Shown: positions 14,636 to 21,978, counted from the first letter of the stretch. The stretch is DNA of 34,758 nt from Candidatus Bipolaricaulota bacterium (GCA_938091745.1 CALLJK010000029.1:1-34758), one strand, 5' to 3'. A program made the numbers and translations. Notes: a model not told the origin generated them from the letters alone.

Positions 14636-15703
14636 TTAGAAGATAAAATTCCCTGCAAACCAGCCGACCACCGTCCCCAAGACGATGATCGTCACGACGT
14701 AGACTATCGCCTTCTTGACGCCGAAGACCCGCGCGACTGCCAGCCAATTGGGCAGACTCAACCCCGGCCCAGTCAAGAGCAACGCCAACGCTGGCCCCGG
14801 CCCCATCCCCAATTTCATCAGCGTGTCTACAAACGGCGCTTCGGTCATGGTCGCAAAGTAGCTGACGCTCCCGATGAGCGTCGCTAAAAACGACGCACCC
14901 AAGCTCGACCCGCCTAGCGCCGACCGCACCCACTCCTCGGGCAAAAGCTTCCCAATGACGCCGACGACGAAGACCCCAGCTAACAATAATGGGAAGATCA
15001 ACCGCACGAACCACCACGTCTCACCCATCCAGCGCTTCAGCTCCTCTTTGGGTTTCGCCCAGAATGCATAGCCGAAGACAACCATCGTCGCGACAACCCA
15101 AACGAGAACCTTGGCCCAGTACGGCCCCTTCTGCACGAGATAATTGGGCGCCAGCAGCGAGACCACCAGCAATATTAATAAGATCACATCGGAGCGTCCC
15201 ATCAGATGCGTTGGTGCCGTCGCGTGCCCTGGATTGCTGGGCACAGATACGGGCTGCAAGCGTGTCTGTTCTTCACGCCGAAAGACCACAGTCATTACCC
15301 AGCCGACAATAAACGCCATCACCAGTGCTGCGACAATTCGTGTGAGCACCATTGCGCTTCCCAAGATCGCACCGGTGTACGTCAACGCTAAGATATTAGC
15401 TGCCGGGGCAACCCACAGCACGATGAACGCCGCACCGATAGCCGCGCCAGAGTAATAGAGTCCACTGCTGACGGGAATTACTGTACAAGAACACGCTGCG
15501 ACAAAGAAACTCCCTCCAGCAGCCAGCGCAAATGCTTTGAGCTTCTGCGCCGCCGCGCCCAAGTAATAGATTATTGTCTCTTTCGAGACAAACGTGACCA
15601 TTGCGCCGGCTAAGAGAAACGCCGGGATCAAGCACGTCAGGACGTGCAAAGCTATATAGTCTTGCAGGGCGAGCAGCCCTGCTTGGATGAGTTCCCACAG
15701 CAT
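14636..15703 (-). CDS. Permease of the ArsP/DUF318 family (second copy)
   Basis: 355 aa with 8-10 helices. The CSCTVIPVSSGLYYSGA motif has Cys71 and Cys73, where the first permease has CSCGIVPV. The second half holds SVSYFATMTEAPFVDTLMKLGMGPGPALALLLTGPGLSLPNWL, the conserved family repeat. It lacks the 90-residue central insert of the first copy and has only a short linker (about residues 145-170). An AGGAGG site lies 11 nt upstream and arsR just before it. Like the other copy it probably exports a thiophilic metalloid or organometalloid. Confidence 0.85.
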   Translation of the reverse strand: MLWELIQAGLLALQDYIALHVLTCLIPAFLLAGAMVTFVSKETIIYYLGAAAQKLKAFALAAGGSFFVAACSCTVIPVSSGLYYSGAAIGAAFIVLWVAPAANILALTYTGAILGSAMVLTRIVAALVMAFIVGWVMTVVFRREEQTRLQPVSVPSNPGHATAPTHLMGRSDVILLILLVVSLLAPNYLVQKGPYWAKVLVWVVATMVVFGYAFWAKPKEELKRWMGETWWFVRLIFPLLLAGVFVVGVIGKLLPEEWVRSALGGSSLGASFLATLIGSVSYFATMTEAPFVDTLMKLGMGPGPALALLLTGPGLSLPNWLAVARVFGVKKAIVYVVTIIVLGTVVGWFAGNFIF

Positions 15704-15710
15704 AAGAGAG

Positions 15711-16031
15711 TCAGCCTCCTTGGGCCAGAATCGTTACTTGCTTGTGCACCCGATCAGCAATCAGGCTTTGAACCAACTCACGGATCCTCCGAATGCGACG
15801 GTCACTCAGCGCGTAGCTGACTCGGACGCCTTCACGCCGGGCCTGCACCAGTCCAGCTCTCTTCAGGGCGATCAGGTGTCGCGAGATCGTGGATTGGTCG
15901 AGCGGAAATTCCGGCTCGATCTCGCAGGCGCAGCGCGGCCTCTCAACTAAAAAATCCAAGAGCTGCAGCCGCACCGGATGGGCCAGCGCTTGGAAGATCT
16001 CCGCTTCAGCTCTATAGCGTGCCTCGTGCAT
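15711..16031 (-). CDS. ArsR-family metal-responsive repressor (second copy)
   Basis: 106 aa when started at ATG 16031 (MHEARYRAEAEIF); longer versions would run through the operator and promoter. EIFQALAHPVRLQLLDFLVE is the standard start of the family, Cys34 and Cys36 in RCACEIEP stand in the place of the As(III) pair, and LDQSTISRHLIALKRAGLV is the DNA-binding helix-turn-helix. It is divergently placed from hypD and heads the second permease unit. A TTATGCA-N6-TGCATAA dyad on its -10 box is the likely binding site. Confidence 0.88.
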   Translation of the reverse strand: MHEARYRAEAEIFQALAHPVRLQLLDFLVERPRCACEIEPEFPLDQSTISRHLIALKRAGLVQARREGVRVSYALSDRRIRRIRELVQSLIADRVHKQVTILAQGG

Positions 16032-16054
16032 CGGCGTCACCAGCTTTCTTGCGT

Positions 16055-16074
16055 TTATGCACCTAACTGCATAA
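16055..16074. promoter_or_regulatory. Probable ArsR operator (second copy)
   Basis: Perfect dyad TTATGCA-N6-TGCATAA overlapping the -10 of the second arsR promoter. Its core, TATGC-N8-GCATA, is the same as the site at 6473-6490. Confidence 0.7.
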
Positions 16075-16099
16075 TATACTATGAAGCAAGCCGGGTCAA
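16071..16099 (-). promoter_or_regulatory. Promoter of the second arsR unit
   Basis: On the minus strand TTGACC (16099-16094), 17 nt, TATTAT (16076-16071). The build is the same as in the first arsR promoter (same -10, same spacing). Confidence 0.75.
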
Positions 16100-16143
16100 T
16101 GACGAGCATCAGGGTTGGGGCTGCGTTTGATCATAAGGGGCAC

Positions 16144-16172
16144 TGGACAGAGGGAGAGTCTCGCTTTACAAT
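16144..16172 (+). promoter_or_regulatory. Promoter of hypD-hypE, likely leaderless
   Basis: TGGACA (16144-16149), 17 nt, TACAAT (16167-16172), then 8 nt to the ATG of hypD. Transcription would start at or just before the start codon, and no ribosome binding site is seen. Confidence 0.65.
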
Positions 16173-16180
16173 GCTATGAT

Positions 16181-17278
16181 ATGAGATTCATTGACGAGTA
16201 TCGCGATGCCAAGCTTGCGCAGCACTACGCACGCCTGATCGCCCAGATTACTAAAAAACCTTGGACGATCATGGAAGTCTGCGGAGGCCAGACCCACGCT
16301 ATTATCAAATTCGGGATAGATGAGCTTCTCCCCAAAGAAATAACTCTTGTGCACGGTCCAGGCTGCCCCGTCTGCGTCACGCCCATCGAGATCATAGACA
16401 AAGCGATCGAGATCGCGTCGCGCCCCAACGTAATCTTCTGTTCTTTCGGCGATATGCTGCGGGTCCCCGGCAGCACGAAAGACTTGCTCTCAGTCAAAGC
16501 TCAGGGCGGCGACGTGCGGATCGTCTACTCCCCTCTCGACGCGCTGAAATTAGCGAAAGAGAACCCAGACAAAGAAGTCGTCTTCTTTGGCGTAGGGTTT
16601 GAGACGACAGCACCAGCCAACGCCATGGCTGTGCACCAGGCGTATCTGCAAGAAGTGAAGAACTTCTCGATGCTCGTCTCGCACGTCTTAGTCCCCCCGG
16701 CGATGGAAGCAATTCTCTCGTCGCCGAACAATCGCGTGCAGGGCTTTTTAGCTGCTGGGCATGTCTGCACCGTGATGGGCTACACCGAGTACGAACCCAT
16801 CGCCAAGAAATACAAAGTGCCCATCGTCGTGACGGGCTTTGAGCCGTTGGATATTCTGCAGGGCGTCTATATGTGTGTGAAACAGTTAGAAGAAGGGCGC
16901 TTTGAAGTCGAGAACCAATACGCGCGCTCGGTGCGGCGCGAGGGCAATCTCAAGGCGCAAGAGCTGATCCGTGAGGTCTTTTGTGTTGTGCCGAGAAAGT
17001 GGCGCGGCATCGGGGAGATCCCCAAGAGCGGGCTGGGCCTGACCGAAAAATATAAAGAGTTCGATGCTGAGAGAAGATTCGGCTTAGCAGATCGCTCCGT
17101 CGCAGAGTCGTCGGAGTGCATAGCGGGGCTGGTCTTGCAGGGGGTGAAGAAGCCCACGGAGTGTCCGGCGTTTGGGACGCGCTGTACTCCCGAGCGCCCT
17201 TTGGGAGCGCCGATGGTCTCGTCTGAGGGCGCGTGTGCCGCGTATTATCGCTATCGAAGGGAGCGCAAGAATGAATGA
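16181..17278 (+). CDS. hypD: Hydrogenase maturation protein HypD
   Basis: 365 aa from ATG 16181 (MRFIDEYRD), the usual family start; longer frames lack support. VCGGQTHAI with Cys34 and [11 protein letters not shown] with Cys62 and Cys65 form the catalytic centre. [26 protein letters not shown] and the C-terminal Cys set ([30 protein letters not shown]) hold the 4Fe-4S cluster. HypD, with HypC, builds the Fe(CN)2CO unit of [NiFe]-hydrogenase using cyanide handed over from HypE. HypE is next and overlaps by 8 nt. hypA, B, C and F and hydrogenase genes are not in the window, so they must be elsewhere. Confidence 0.95.
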   Translation: MRFIDEYRDAKLAQHYARLIAQITKKPWTIMEVCGGQTHAIIKFGIDELLPKEITLVHGPGCPVCVTPIEIIDKAIEIASRPNVIFCSFGDMLRVPGSTKDLLSVKAQGGDVRIVYSPLDALKLAKENPDKEVVFFGVGFETTAPANAMAVHQAYLQEVKNFSMLVSHVLVPPAMEAILSSPNNRVQGFLAAGHVCTVMGYTEYEPIAKKYKVPIVVTGFEPLDILQGVYMCVKQLEEGRFEVENQYARSVRREGNLKAQELIREVFCVVPRKWRGIGEIPKSGLGLTEKYKEFDAERRFGLADRSVAESSECIAGLVLQGVKKPTECPAFGTRCTPERPLGAPMVSSEGACAAYYRYRRERKNE

Positions 17279-18422
17279 CGACTTCGCGCTGAGCTGCCCC
17301 ATCCCCATCTCTGAGTATCCCCAGATCTTGCTGGCACACGGCGGGGGCGGCAAGCTCATGCATCAACTTATCGAGAAGATCTTCGGCGCAGCGTTTGCTA
17401 ACGAATATCTCGATGAGCGTCACGACGGGGCAATCATTTCCCTCAAAGACCTAACCCCTCGAGGAGATAGGCCCTCACCCCCAACCCCTCTCCCGTCCGT
17501 GAAGACGGGAGAGGGGTGCCCGCAAGGGCGGGGTGAGGGCCAGAAGGGGTTGGGGGAGAGGTCCCTCGCGTTCACGACCGACTCGTATGTCGTGCGTCCG
17601 CTCTTCTTCCCCGGCGGCGATATTGGGAAACTCGCGGTCTATGGGACAGTCAATGACTTGGCGATGTGCGGCGCCCGCCCGCTCTTCTTAAGCGCGGGTT
17701 TCATCTTGGAAGAAGGACTGCCTATGGAGACCCTCTGGCGCATCGTGCAGTCAATGAAAGAAGCCGCGCAGACGGCTCACGTCCAGATCGTCACGGGCGA
17801 CACGAAAGTCGTGGACAAGGGCAAGGGCGATGGCATTTTCATTAACACTGCGGGGATCGGTGTCATCGAGCATAATCTGACGATCTCCCCCAAGAGCGTC
17901 CGCCCCGGTGATTGTGTCCTGCTCAATGGAGATGTGGGCCGCCATGGTATCGCGATCATGGCTGTGCGTGAAGGGCTGTCGTTTGAGAGCGAGATCGAGA
18001 GCGACTGCGCGCCGTTAGCGCATATCGTCACGAAGCTGATCGAAGAGCAGATCGAGATTCACTGCTTACGAGACCTGACGCGCGGGGGGTTAGCGAGCGC
18101 GCTCAATGAGATCGCTCAGTCTGGGCGCGTCGCGATCTCTATAGAGGAGAGCGCTGTCCCCGTGCGAGAAGATGTGCAGGGGGCGTGCGAGATCTTAGGA
18201 CTTGATCCCCTCTATGTCGCGAACGAGGGGCGTTTTGTCGCGTTTGTCGCCGCGAAGGATGCCGAGCGCGCTCTGCAGATTCTCAGGAGCTTTTCACCCG
18301 ATGCCGCGCTCATCGGGCGTGTCTTGGAGCAGCCCGCAGGAATAGTTACTCTGAGAAGCCGTATTGGCGCTCAGAGAATCTTAGACATGCTCAGCGGGGA
18401 ACAGCTCCCAAGAATCTGCTGA
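17271..18422 (+). CDS. hypE: Hydrogenase maturation protein HypE with an in-frame palindromic element
   Basis: 383 aa from ATG 17271, ribosome binding site AAGGGAG. HypE dehydrates the thiocarboxamide on its C-terminal Cys to thiocyanate using ATP; the required PRIC ending is present. [15 protein letters not shown] (21-35), [29 protein letters not shown] and [12 protein letters not shown] match the AIR-synthase-like fold. Between DGAIISL and [10 protein letters not shown] about 40 residues (59-98, KDLTPRGD to GLGERS) are extra. The family has only a short loop here and is usually about 330-350 aa long. The extra part is encoded by a palindromic repeat (17448-17563). It lies in a surface loop by comparison, so activity is probably kept. 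Confidence 0.93.
   Translation: MNDDFALSCPIPISEYPQILLAHGGGGKLMHQLIEKIFGAAFANEYLDERHDGAIISLKDLTPRGDRPSPPTPLPSVKTGEGCPQGRGEGQKGLGERSLAFTTDSYVVRPLFFPGGDIGKLAVYGTVNDLAMCGARPLFLSAGFILEEGLPMETLWRIVQSMKEAAQTAHVQIVTGDTKVVDKGKGDGIFINTAGIGVIEHNLTISPKSVRPGDCVLLNGDVGRHGIAIMAVREGLSFESEIESDCAPLAHIVTKLIEEQIEIHCLRDLTRGGLASALNEIAQSGRVAISIEESAVPVREDVQGACEILGLDPLYVANEGRFVAFVAAKDAERALQILRSFSPDAALIGRVLEQPAGIVTLRSRIGAQRILDMLSGEQLPRIC
17448..17563. repeat. Family-1 palindromic element inside hypE
   Basis: 116 bp with ends GACCTAACCCCTC and AGGGGTTGGGGGAGAGGTC, both also found (same order on the minus strand) in the copy inside the IorA-like gene at 28341-28426. It keeps the hypE frame open. A second element (17470-17541) of another family lies within it. 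Confidence 0.8.
17470..17541. repeat. Family-2 palindromic element nested in the family-1 copy in hypE
   Basis: 72 bp with the inverted ends GGCCCTCACCCC/GGGGTGAGGGCC, a centre stem CTCTCCCGT/ACGGGAGAG and a small side hairpin (GCCCGCAAGGGC). It has the same plan as the copies at 4643-4707 and 21701-21773. Confidence 0.85.
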
Positions 18423-18427
18423 AAAAC

Positions 18428-19324
18428 TCACAAGAGACAAAAACCAAATCGCGCTGGTTGGACAGCTCCCATCGGTGGATCTTCAGCGCCCCATACAGCG
18501 TTCAGCGGCGGCTCCTGAGCGACTCTTCTCACGCGTCGCGCGATATATCTCAGCTCCCAGAGCAGCCGCCGCGCCGCCCACGTGCGTTCAGCGCGTAAAG
18601 CTCTCTCCATCAGAGACTGATCTGACGTGCTCAGCCATCCGAGAAAATCTTCGGCATACTGCGGGATACCCTTCCCAAGGGGCCTCAACACATGAGAAGA
18701 GCTATTCTCTTCAAGGGTTCTCACGTCAGACAAGAAGAACTCCCCAAAGACGCGCGAGCGCTCTGAAGGCGTCAGATCAAGTTGAGAGCCTCTGGGAGGC
18801 TCCTGAGCGACCACCCAATGAACACTCAGATATTGTGGGAAGACCAACGAAGCCCGCCACACAAATTCATAGAGGGCATGCAGCGCACTCTGAGTTAGCT
18901 TGGGAAATCGAGCGTGGGCGTGTTGGAGAAAGCGCTGGCGTGTCTGAGAGTGCCCTGCCCAAGCACGCAGATATTTCCCGTAAGCGTCTGGCTCTGCAAG
19001 GGCAAGCGCTGGGCTCAATAAAAAAGCCAAAAGCGTCGTGCGCAAGAGGTACGTGACCCCGCCGCTCGTCGTTGGATCTGGGACTGTGCCGACAACAGTG
19101 ATCAGCTCACGGCGCTCACTCTCACCAACGACAACGGAGACATTGATGTCGCTGAGCACGTCGAAGACTGAGCGTGTCAGCCCCGGCGCATCACGCAGTT
19201 TCATCTTAGAGAGTTCGTACACTGTATAAGCACGGCGCGCACACAAGCGCAAGACGTTGAACACCACGCCGCGCGTGCCGATCCACCGACGCCATTGCCG
19301 GGTGTTTGCTTCAAAAAGCACCAT
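18428..19324 (-). CDS. Protein of unknown function
   Basis: 298 aa, not recognised. It ends 5 nt from the hypE stop, tail to tail, and starts 3 nt after the HEAT-repeat stop, so it belongs to the antiporter-UspA-HEAT unit. The N-terminal part (residues 1-80) has a hydrophobic start and a strand pair SDINVSVVVGESERRELITVVG. Hydrophobic stretch LLRTTLLAFLLSPALALAEP (about 92-111) may be a membrane segment or a buried helix. The C-terminal half is helical and Arg-rich (MERALRAERTWAARRLLWELRYIARRVRR). No catalytic motif is seen. A cytoplasmic partner of the HEAT protein is a guess. Confidence 0.6.
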   Translation of the reverse strand: MVLFEANTRQWRRWIGTRGVVFNVLRLCARRAYTVYELSKMKLRDAPGLTRSVFDVLSDINVSVVVGESERRELITVVGTVPDPTTSGGVTYLLRTTLLAFLLSPALALAEPDAYGKYLRAWAGHSQTRQRFLQHAHARFPKLTQSALHALYEFVWRASLVFPQYLSVHWVVAQEPPRGSQLDLTPSERSRVFGEFFLSDVRTLEENSSSHVLRPLGKGIPQYAEDFLGWLSTSDQSLMERALRAERTWAARRLLWELRYIARRVRRVAQEPPLNAVWGAEDPPMGAVQPARFGFCLL

Positions 19325-19327
19325 ACT

Positions 19328-19723
19328 CTAGACGCGTACACCGAGCTCTTCAAGAACACGTTGGGCGAGCCGACGCACAATCTCATTAGGGTCATGCACA
19401 GCGGCATGGCGTAAGCCAACAACAATATCTTCTGAGATAGGCTGACGGGCAAGCGCCTCGACGGCAGCCACACGCACCGGCAACGGCTGCCGTGTCTGTA
19501 AGCACCGGAGCAACGCAGCAGCTGCCTGAGGGCCGCCGATCTTGCCTAACGCTGTGGCTGCTTCCATCTTGACGAACGGGTCTTCGGCGCTCTCGAGAAC
19601 TATGATGAGCGCGGGCACTGCTCGCGGGTCACGCTTCTCTCCTAACAGATAAGCAGCCTCACGGCGCTTGAGCACTCGCCAGTGCGAGAGCGCTTTGATT
19701 AATCCCTCAAGATAATAGCTCAT
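19328..19723 (-). CDS. HEAT-repeat protein
   Basis: 131 aa made of about four helical repeats of the HEAT/PBS-lyase type: REAAYLLGEKRDPRAVPALIIVLE, VKMEAATALGKIGGPQAAAALLRCLQ, VRVAAVEALARQPISEDIVVGLRHA and NEIVRRLAQRVLEELG. The repeats form a curved scaffold that binds other proteins, so no chemistry is expected. It lies 9 nt behind the uspA-like gene with a weak ribosome binding site, suggesting co-transcription. Its partner is unknown. Confidence 0.8.
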   Translation of the reverse strand: MSYYLEGLIKALSHWRVLKRREAAYLLGEKRDPRAVPALIIVLESAEDPFVKMEAATALGKIGGPQAAAALLRCLQTRQPLPVRVAAVEALARQPISEDIVVGLRHAAVHDPNEIVRRLAQRVLEELGVRV

Positions 19724-19732
19724 GACGGTACA

Positions 19733-20155
19733 CTACTGCACAATGAGGATATTCGTGCGCGCGTGATCAGCGATCTTCGCTGCGGTCGACCCCATGTGGA
19801 ACGGCCAAATCTTCGAATGCCCCTTGTGCCCAATAACCAAGAGATCAAAGTGATTCTCTTCGGCAAAGCGCACGATCGTCTCGACTTCGTGGCCCGCGAT
19901 AATATGACATTCGAGCTGTACCCCAGCTCGCGTCGCGATCTCCTTGGCTTTCTCAGAGACTTCGTCGAAGTAATCTAATTCTTCTCGCTCGGCTTCGATC
20001 ACCTCGCCTAACGACGCAGCATAATGGGGCAGATGCTCCTCCACCGAGAGCTGATGCAGCTCCGCGCCGTAGCGCCGCGCTAAGTCTACGGCGACTTCGA
20101 GCGCCCGAAAAGCGTTCTCCGAGCCGTCGTTGGCAATCAAAATCTTGTGAAACAT
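19733..20155 (-). CDS. Universal stress protein, UspA family
   Basis: 140 aa. KILIANDGSENAFRALEVAVDLARRYGAELH is the standard N-terminus. The end has DLLVIGHKGHSKIWPFHMGSTAAKIADHA, which fits the G-x2-G-x9-G-S/T ATP-binding motif, so this is the ATP-binding class. AAGGAGG stands right before the ATG. It is directly downstream of the antiporter gene, a frequent arrangement in which the Usp is thought to sense ATP for the transporter; that function is inferred from context. Confidence 0.92.
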   Translation of the reverse strand: MFHKILIANDGSENAFRALEVAVDLARRYGAELHQLSVEEHLPHYAASLGEVIEAEREELDYFDEVSEKAKEIATRAGVQLECHIIAGHEVETIVRFAEENHFDLLVIGHKGHSKIWPFHMGSTAAKIADHARTNILIVQ

Positions 20156-20177
20156 AGACCCTCCTTGCTCTCTCGCT

Positions 20178-21353
20178 TTACTCTTGAGCTATCTTCTCGA
20201 CCAGCGCAGGCCGCGAGGGCTCTTCTCTCTTCTGAAGCTCGACCAACGCATGATGCGGATGGAAGAATCTCTGGGCGATGAACGTCGGCACGATAGCGCT
20301 GGCTACGACGACTGCTACCAACACAGAAAACTGAAGCTGGTCAATGACCCCAGCTTCAAGCCCCGCCAAAGACGAGAGCGTCCCCATCGTCAGCCCGGTG
20401 CTCATCAACAGCGTCGTGTACATTGCTTCCTTGGGCAGATAGCGCCTAGCCAAGGGATAGACCCCTACGATCTTCGTGATCTGTTTGACAGCGAGCAGAA
20501 TAAGAAAGAGTGCTGCACCCGACCATAATAACGACAGGGAGATCTTCATGCCCCCGTTGAGAAAGAAGATCGGGGTGATGAACGCAAACCCCACGACGCG
20601 CAGCTTGCGCTGCAATTGAATATTTCTCTGAAAGAGGCGCGACATCATGAGCCCCAATATAAACGCGGGCAGGATCGCGTGGCTCAGCCCCAGCTTTGCG
20701 AAATACATCAAAACTAATAAGAGCAAGAAGAGAAACTTTATCTCGGGTTCGATGACCCGATCCCCATAGCGAGCAAAGAGCTTTGGCGCGATCCGCGGCG
20801 CAAGCAGAATAATAAGAAGAGAGATCAGGGCGAACCAGAGCGTGTTGAGATTAAATTCTAAGAGCACTATTGCGAGCGCCGCTGCCGTGCCGAAGTCGGT
20901 GACAAACGTCGCAGCCATGATGAGCTTCCCCACAGGGGTGTGTGTCAGCCCGGTCTCGACCAGCACGGCGTAGACAACAGCCAGCGACGTTGTCGAGAGC
21001 GCCACACCGGCAATCTGCGCGGCCCTCCACTCCCAGCCCAACAGATAATGACAGATGAGCATCGCCCCAAGGAACGGAGCCAAAAACGAGACGCCCCCGA
21101 TGAGCAGACTCTCCTTGAACTTGGCTCTCATCACATCGAGGTCGACTTCGGCTCCGGCAAGAAACGTCAAGAGGATCCCGCCCAAGCTCGCAATGTACGC
21201 TACCCACGGCAGAGCCGTGACGCCTAATAAATTCCCAGCGAGCACACCCAGCGCGATCTCAATGATAGACGCCGATAGCCCCAGCTCGACGGAGAGAATA
21301 CTGGAGAGAAAGATCAAGCCCGCCAGCACCGTCCCTACATAAAGCTCTTGCAC
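20178..21353 (-). CDS. Cation:proton antiporter, CPA2 (NapA/Kef) type
   Basis: 391 aa from GTG 21353, chosen because AGGAGGT lies 8 nt before it; the more upstream ATG at 21398 has no such site. About 12 helices. LEIALGVLAGNLLGV-like helix 2, GGILLTFLAGAEVDLDVM, the discontinuous helix VALSTTSLAVVYAVL and ATFVTDFGTAAALAIV with Thr-Asp in place of the Asn-Asp or Gln-Asp pair are family features. It exchanges Na+ or K+ for protons across the cell membrane. No C-terminal TrkA-N regulatory domain is fused; the UspA gene follows 22 nt later. The single acidic site suggests electroneutral exchange, an inference. Confidence 0.88.
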   Translation of the reverse strand: MQELYVGTVLAGLIFLSSILSVELGLSASIIEIALGVLAGNLLGVTALPWVAYIASLGGILLTFLAGAEVDLDVMRAKFKESLLIGGVSFLAPFLGAMLICHYLLGWEWRAAQIAGVALSTTSLAVVYAVLVETGLTHTPVGKLIMAATFVTDFGTAAALAIVLLEFNLNTLWFALISLLIILLAPRIAPKLFARYGDRVIEPEIKFLFLLLLVLMYFAKLGLSHAILPAFILGLMMSRLFQRNIQLQRKLRVVGFAFITPIFFLNGGMKISLSLLWSGAALFLILLAVKQITKIVGVYPLARRYLPKEAMYTTLLMSTGLTMGTLSSLAGLEAGVIDQLQFSVLVAVVVASAIVPTFIAQRFFHPHHALVELQKREEPSRPALVEKIAQE

Positions 21354-21400
21354 ATCAACCGACCTCCTATCCAATAGAGAGTCTTGGGTAGGAGTCATCA

Positions 21401-21417
21401 GTCCGATGTGCTCGGAC
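21401..21417. other. Short leader hairpin before the antiporter gene
   Basis: GTCCGA-N5-TCGGAC in the 5' untranslated region of the antiporter mRNA, between its promoter and its AGGAGGT site. Six paired bases only; it may be incidental. Confidence 0.3.
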
Positions 21418-21449
21418 GGTTGACGGCGGACTCCATCGCCGAGTATTTT

Positions 21450-21478
21450 ATTTTATCAGATGACGCTGGGCTCGTCAA
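21450..21478 (-). promoter_or_regulatory. Promoter of the antiporter unit
   Basis: On the minus strand TTGACG (21478-21473), 17 nt, TAAAAT (21455-21450). It begins right behind the end of rnpB, so this unit has its own promoter. Confidence 0.65.
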
Positions 21479-21700
21479 AGAACAAAAAGAAGAGGAGCAT
21501 AAGCCGGATTCTGTGCTGGCTTCTGCCAGTGAGGGCCATCTCTCTGTGCGACCTACCCGGGCACATTGGGCGGGCCACCCTTCTAGGGCCTCACGGCCCC
21601 AGTGTGCCCCTACTTGGTCTTGCTCCGGCCGGGGTTTGCCGTGCCCCCGACTCTCGCGAGCGGGGCGGTGGGCTCTTACCCCACCGTTTCACCCTTGCCG

Positions 21701-21773
21701 GGCCCTCACCCCCAGTCTCCTCTCCCGTAGTCACCTACGGGAGAGGGGTGGCCGTAAGGCCGGGGTGAGGGCC
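21701..21773. repeat. Family-2 palindromic element inside rnpB (helix P12)
   Basis: 73 bp with inverted ends GGCCCTCACCCC, side hairpin GGCCTTACGGCC and centre stem CCTCTCCCGTAG, closely like the copies at 4643-4707 and 17470-17541. In the RNA it stands between GACCGCC and GGCAAGGGTGAAA, where E. coli has the short P12 stem. Confidence 0.85.
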
Positions 21774-21887
21774 TTAGGCGGTCTCTTCTCTGTGGCACTT
21801 TCCAAGGATCGCTCCTTCTCGCCTTGCGACGAGCGGCCTGCCCTGCGGAGTCCGGACTTTCCTCCAGACTTCATCTGGACTGTTCGC

Positions 21888-21912
21888 CTTCGCCAGCCTG
21901 CGGCTGGCGAAG
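21888..21912. repeat. Hairpin repeat (family 3) in the 5' part of rnpB
   Basis: A 25-bp palindrome beginning CTTCGCCAGCC and ending with its complement. An identical 25-bp copy in the same orientation is at 23755-23779. In the RNA it makes an added stem between P1 and P3, flanked by smaller stems at about 21918-21948. Confidence 0.8.
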
Positions 21913-21972
21913 ATGATCAAGCGAAGCTTGTCCAGGCAAAGCCTGGCGGCCCTCTGCTCCTCTTCTAAGATA

Positions 21973-21978
21973 ATTATA
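21973..21978 (-). promoter_or_regulatory. -10 box of rnpB
   Basis: Perfect TATAAT on the minus strand; the P1 5' end at 21966 is 7 nt downstream, so mature RNA and transcription start agree. No good -35 is seen at 17 nt. Confidence 0.65.

Larger units (their letters stand above)
21488..21966 (-). ncRNA. rnpB: RNase P RNA, type A, with inserted repeats
   Basis: The catalytic RNA of RNase P, which trims the 5' leader of pre-tRNA. On the minus strand the conserved parts appear in order: GGAGGAAAGTCCGG (P4 5' strand), CCACAGAGAAGAGACCGCC, GGTAAGAGCCCACCG, GGCACGGCAAACCCC, GGAGCAAGACCAAGTAGG and ACAGAATCCGGCTTAT (P4 3' strand). The ends AGAAGAGGAGC and GCTCCTCTTCT pair perfectly as P1 and fix the limits; a T-rich stretch follows. 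At 479 nt it is longer than the usual 350-420. The extra length comes from a palindromic element in P12 (21701-21773) and extra hairpins between P1 and P3 (21888-21950). The core needed for catalysis is intact. Confidence 0.95.

Noticed and set aside
17460-17560. A CRISPR-like or tandem repeat array in hypE
   Set aside because: The repeats are inverted, not regularly spaced direct repeats, and have no spacers; they are palindromic elements.
21384-21968. 194-codon plus-strand frame across the rnpB region
   Set aside because: It is the complement of a certain RNase P RNA; Ser/Pro/Arg-rich with no coding signs.
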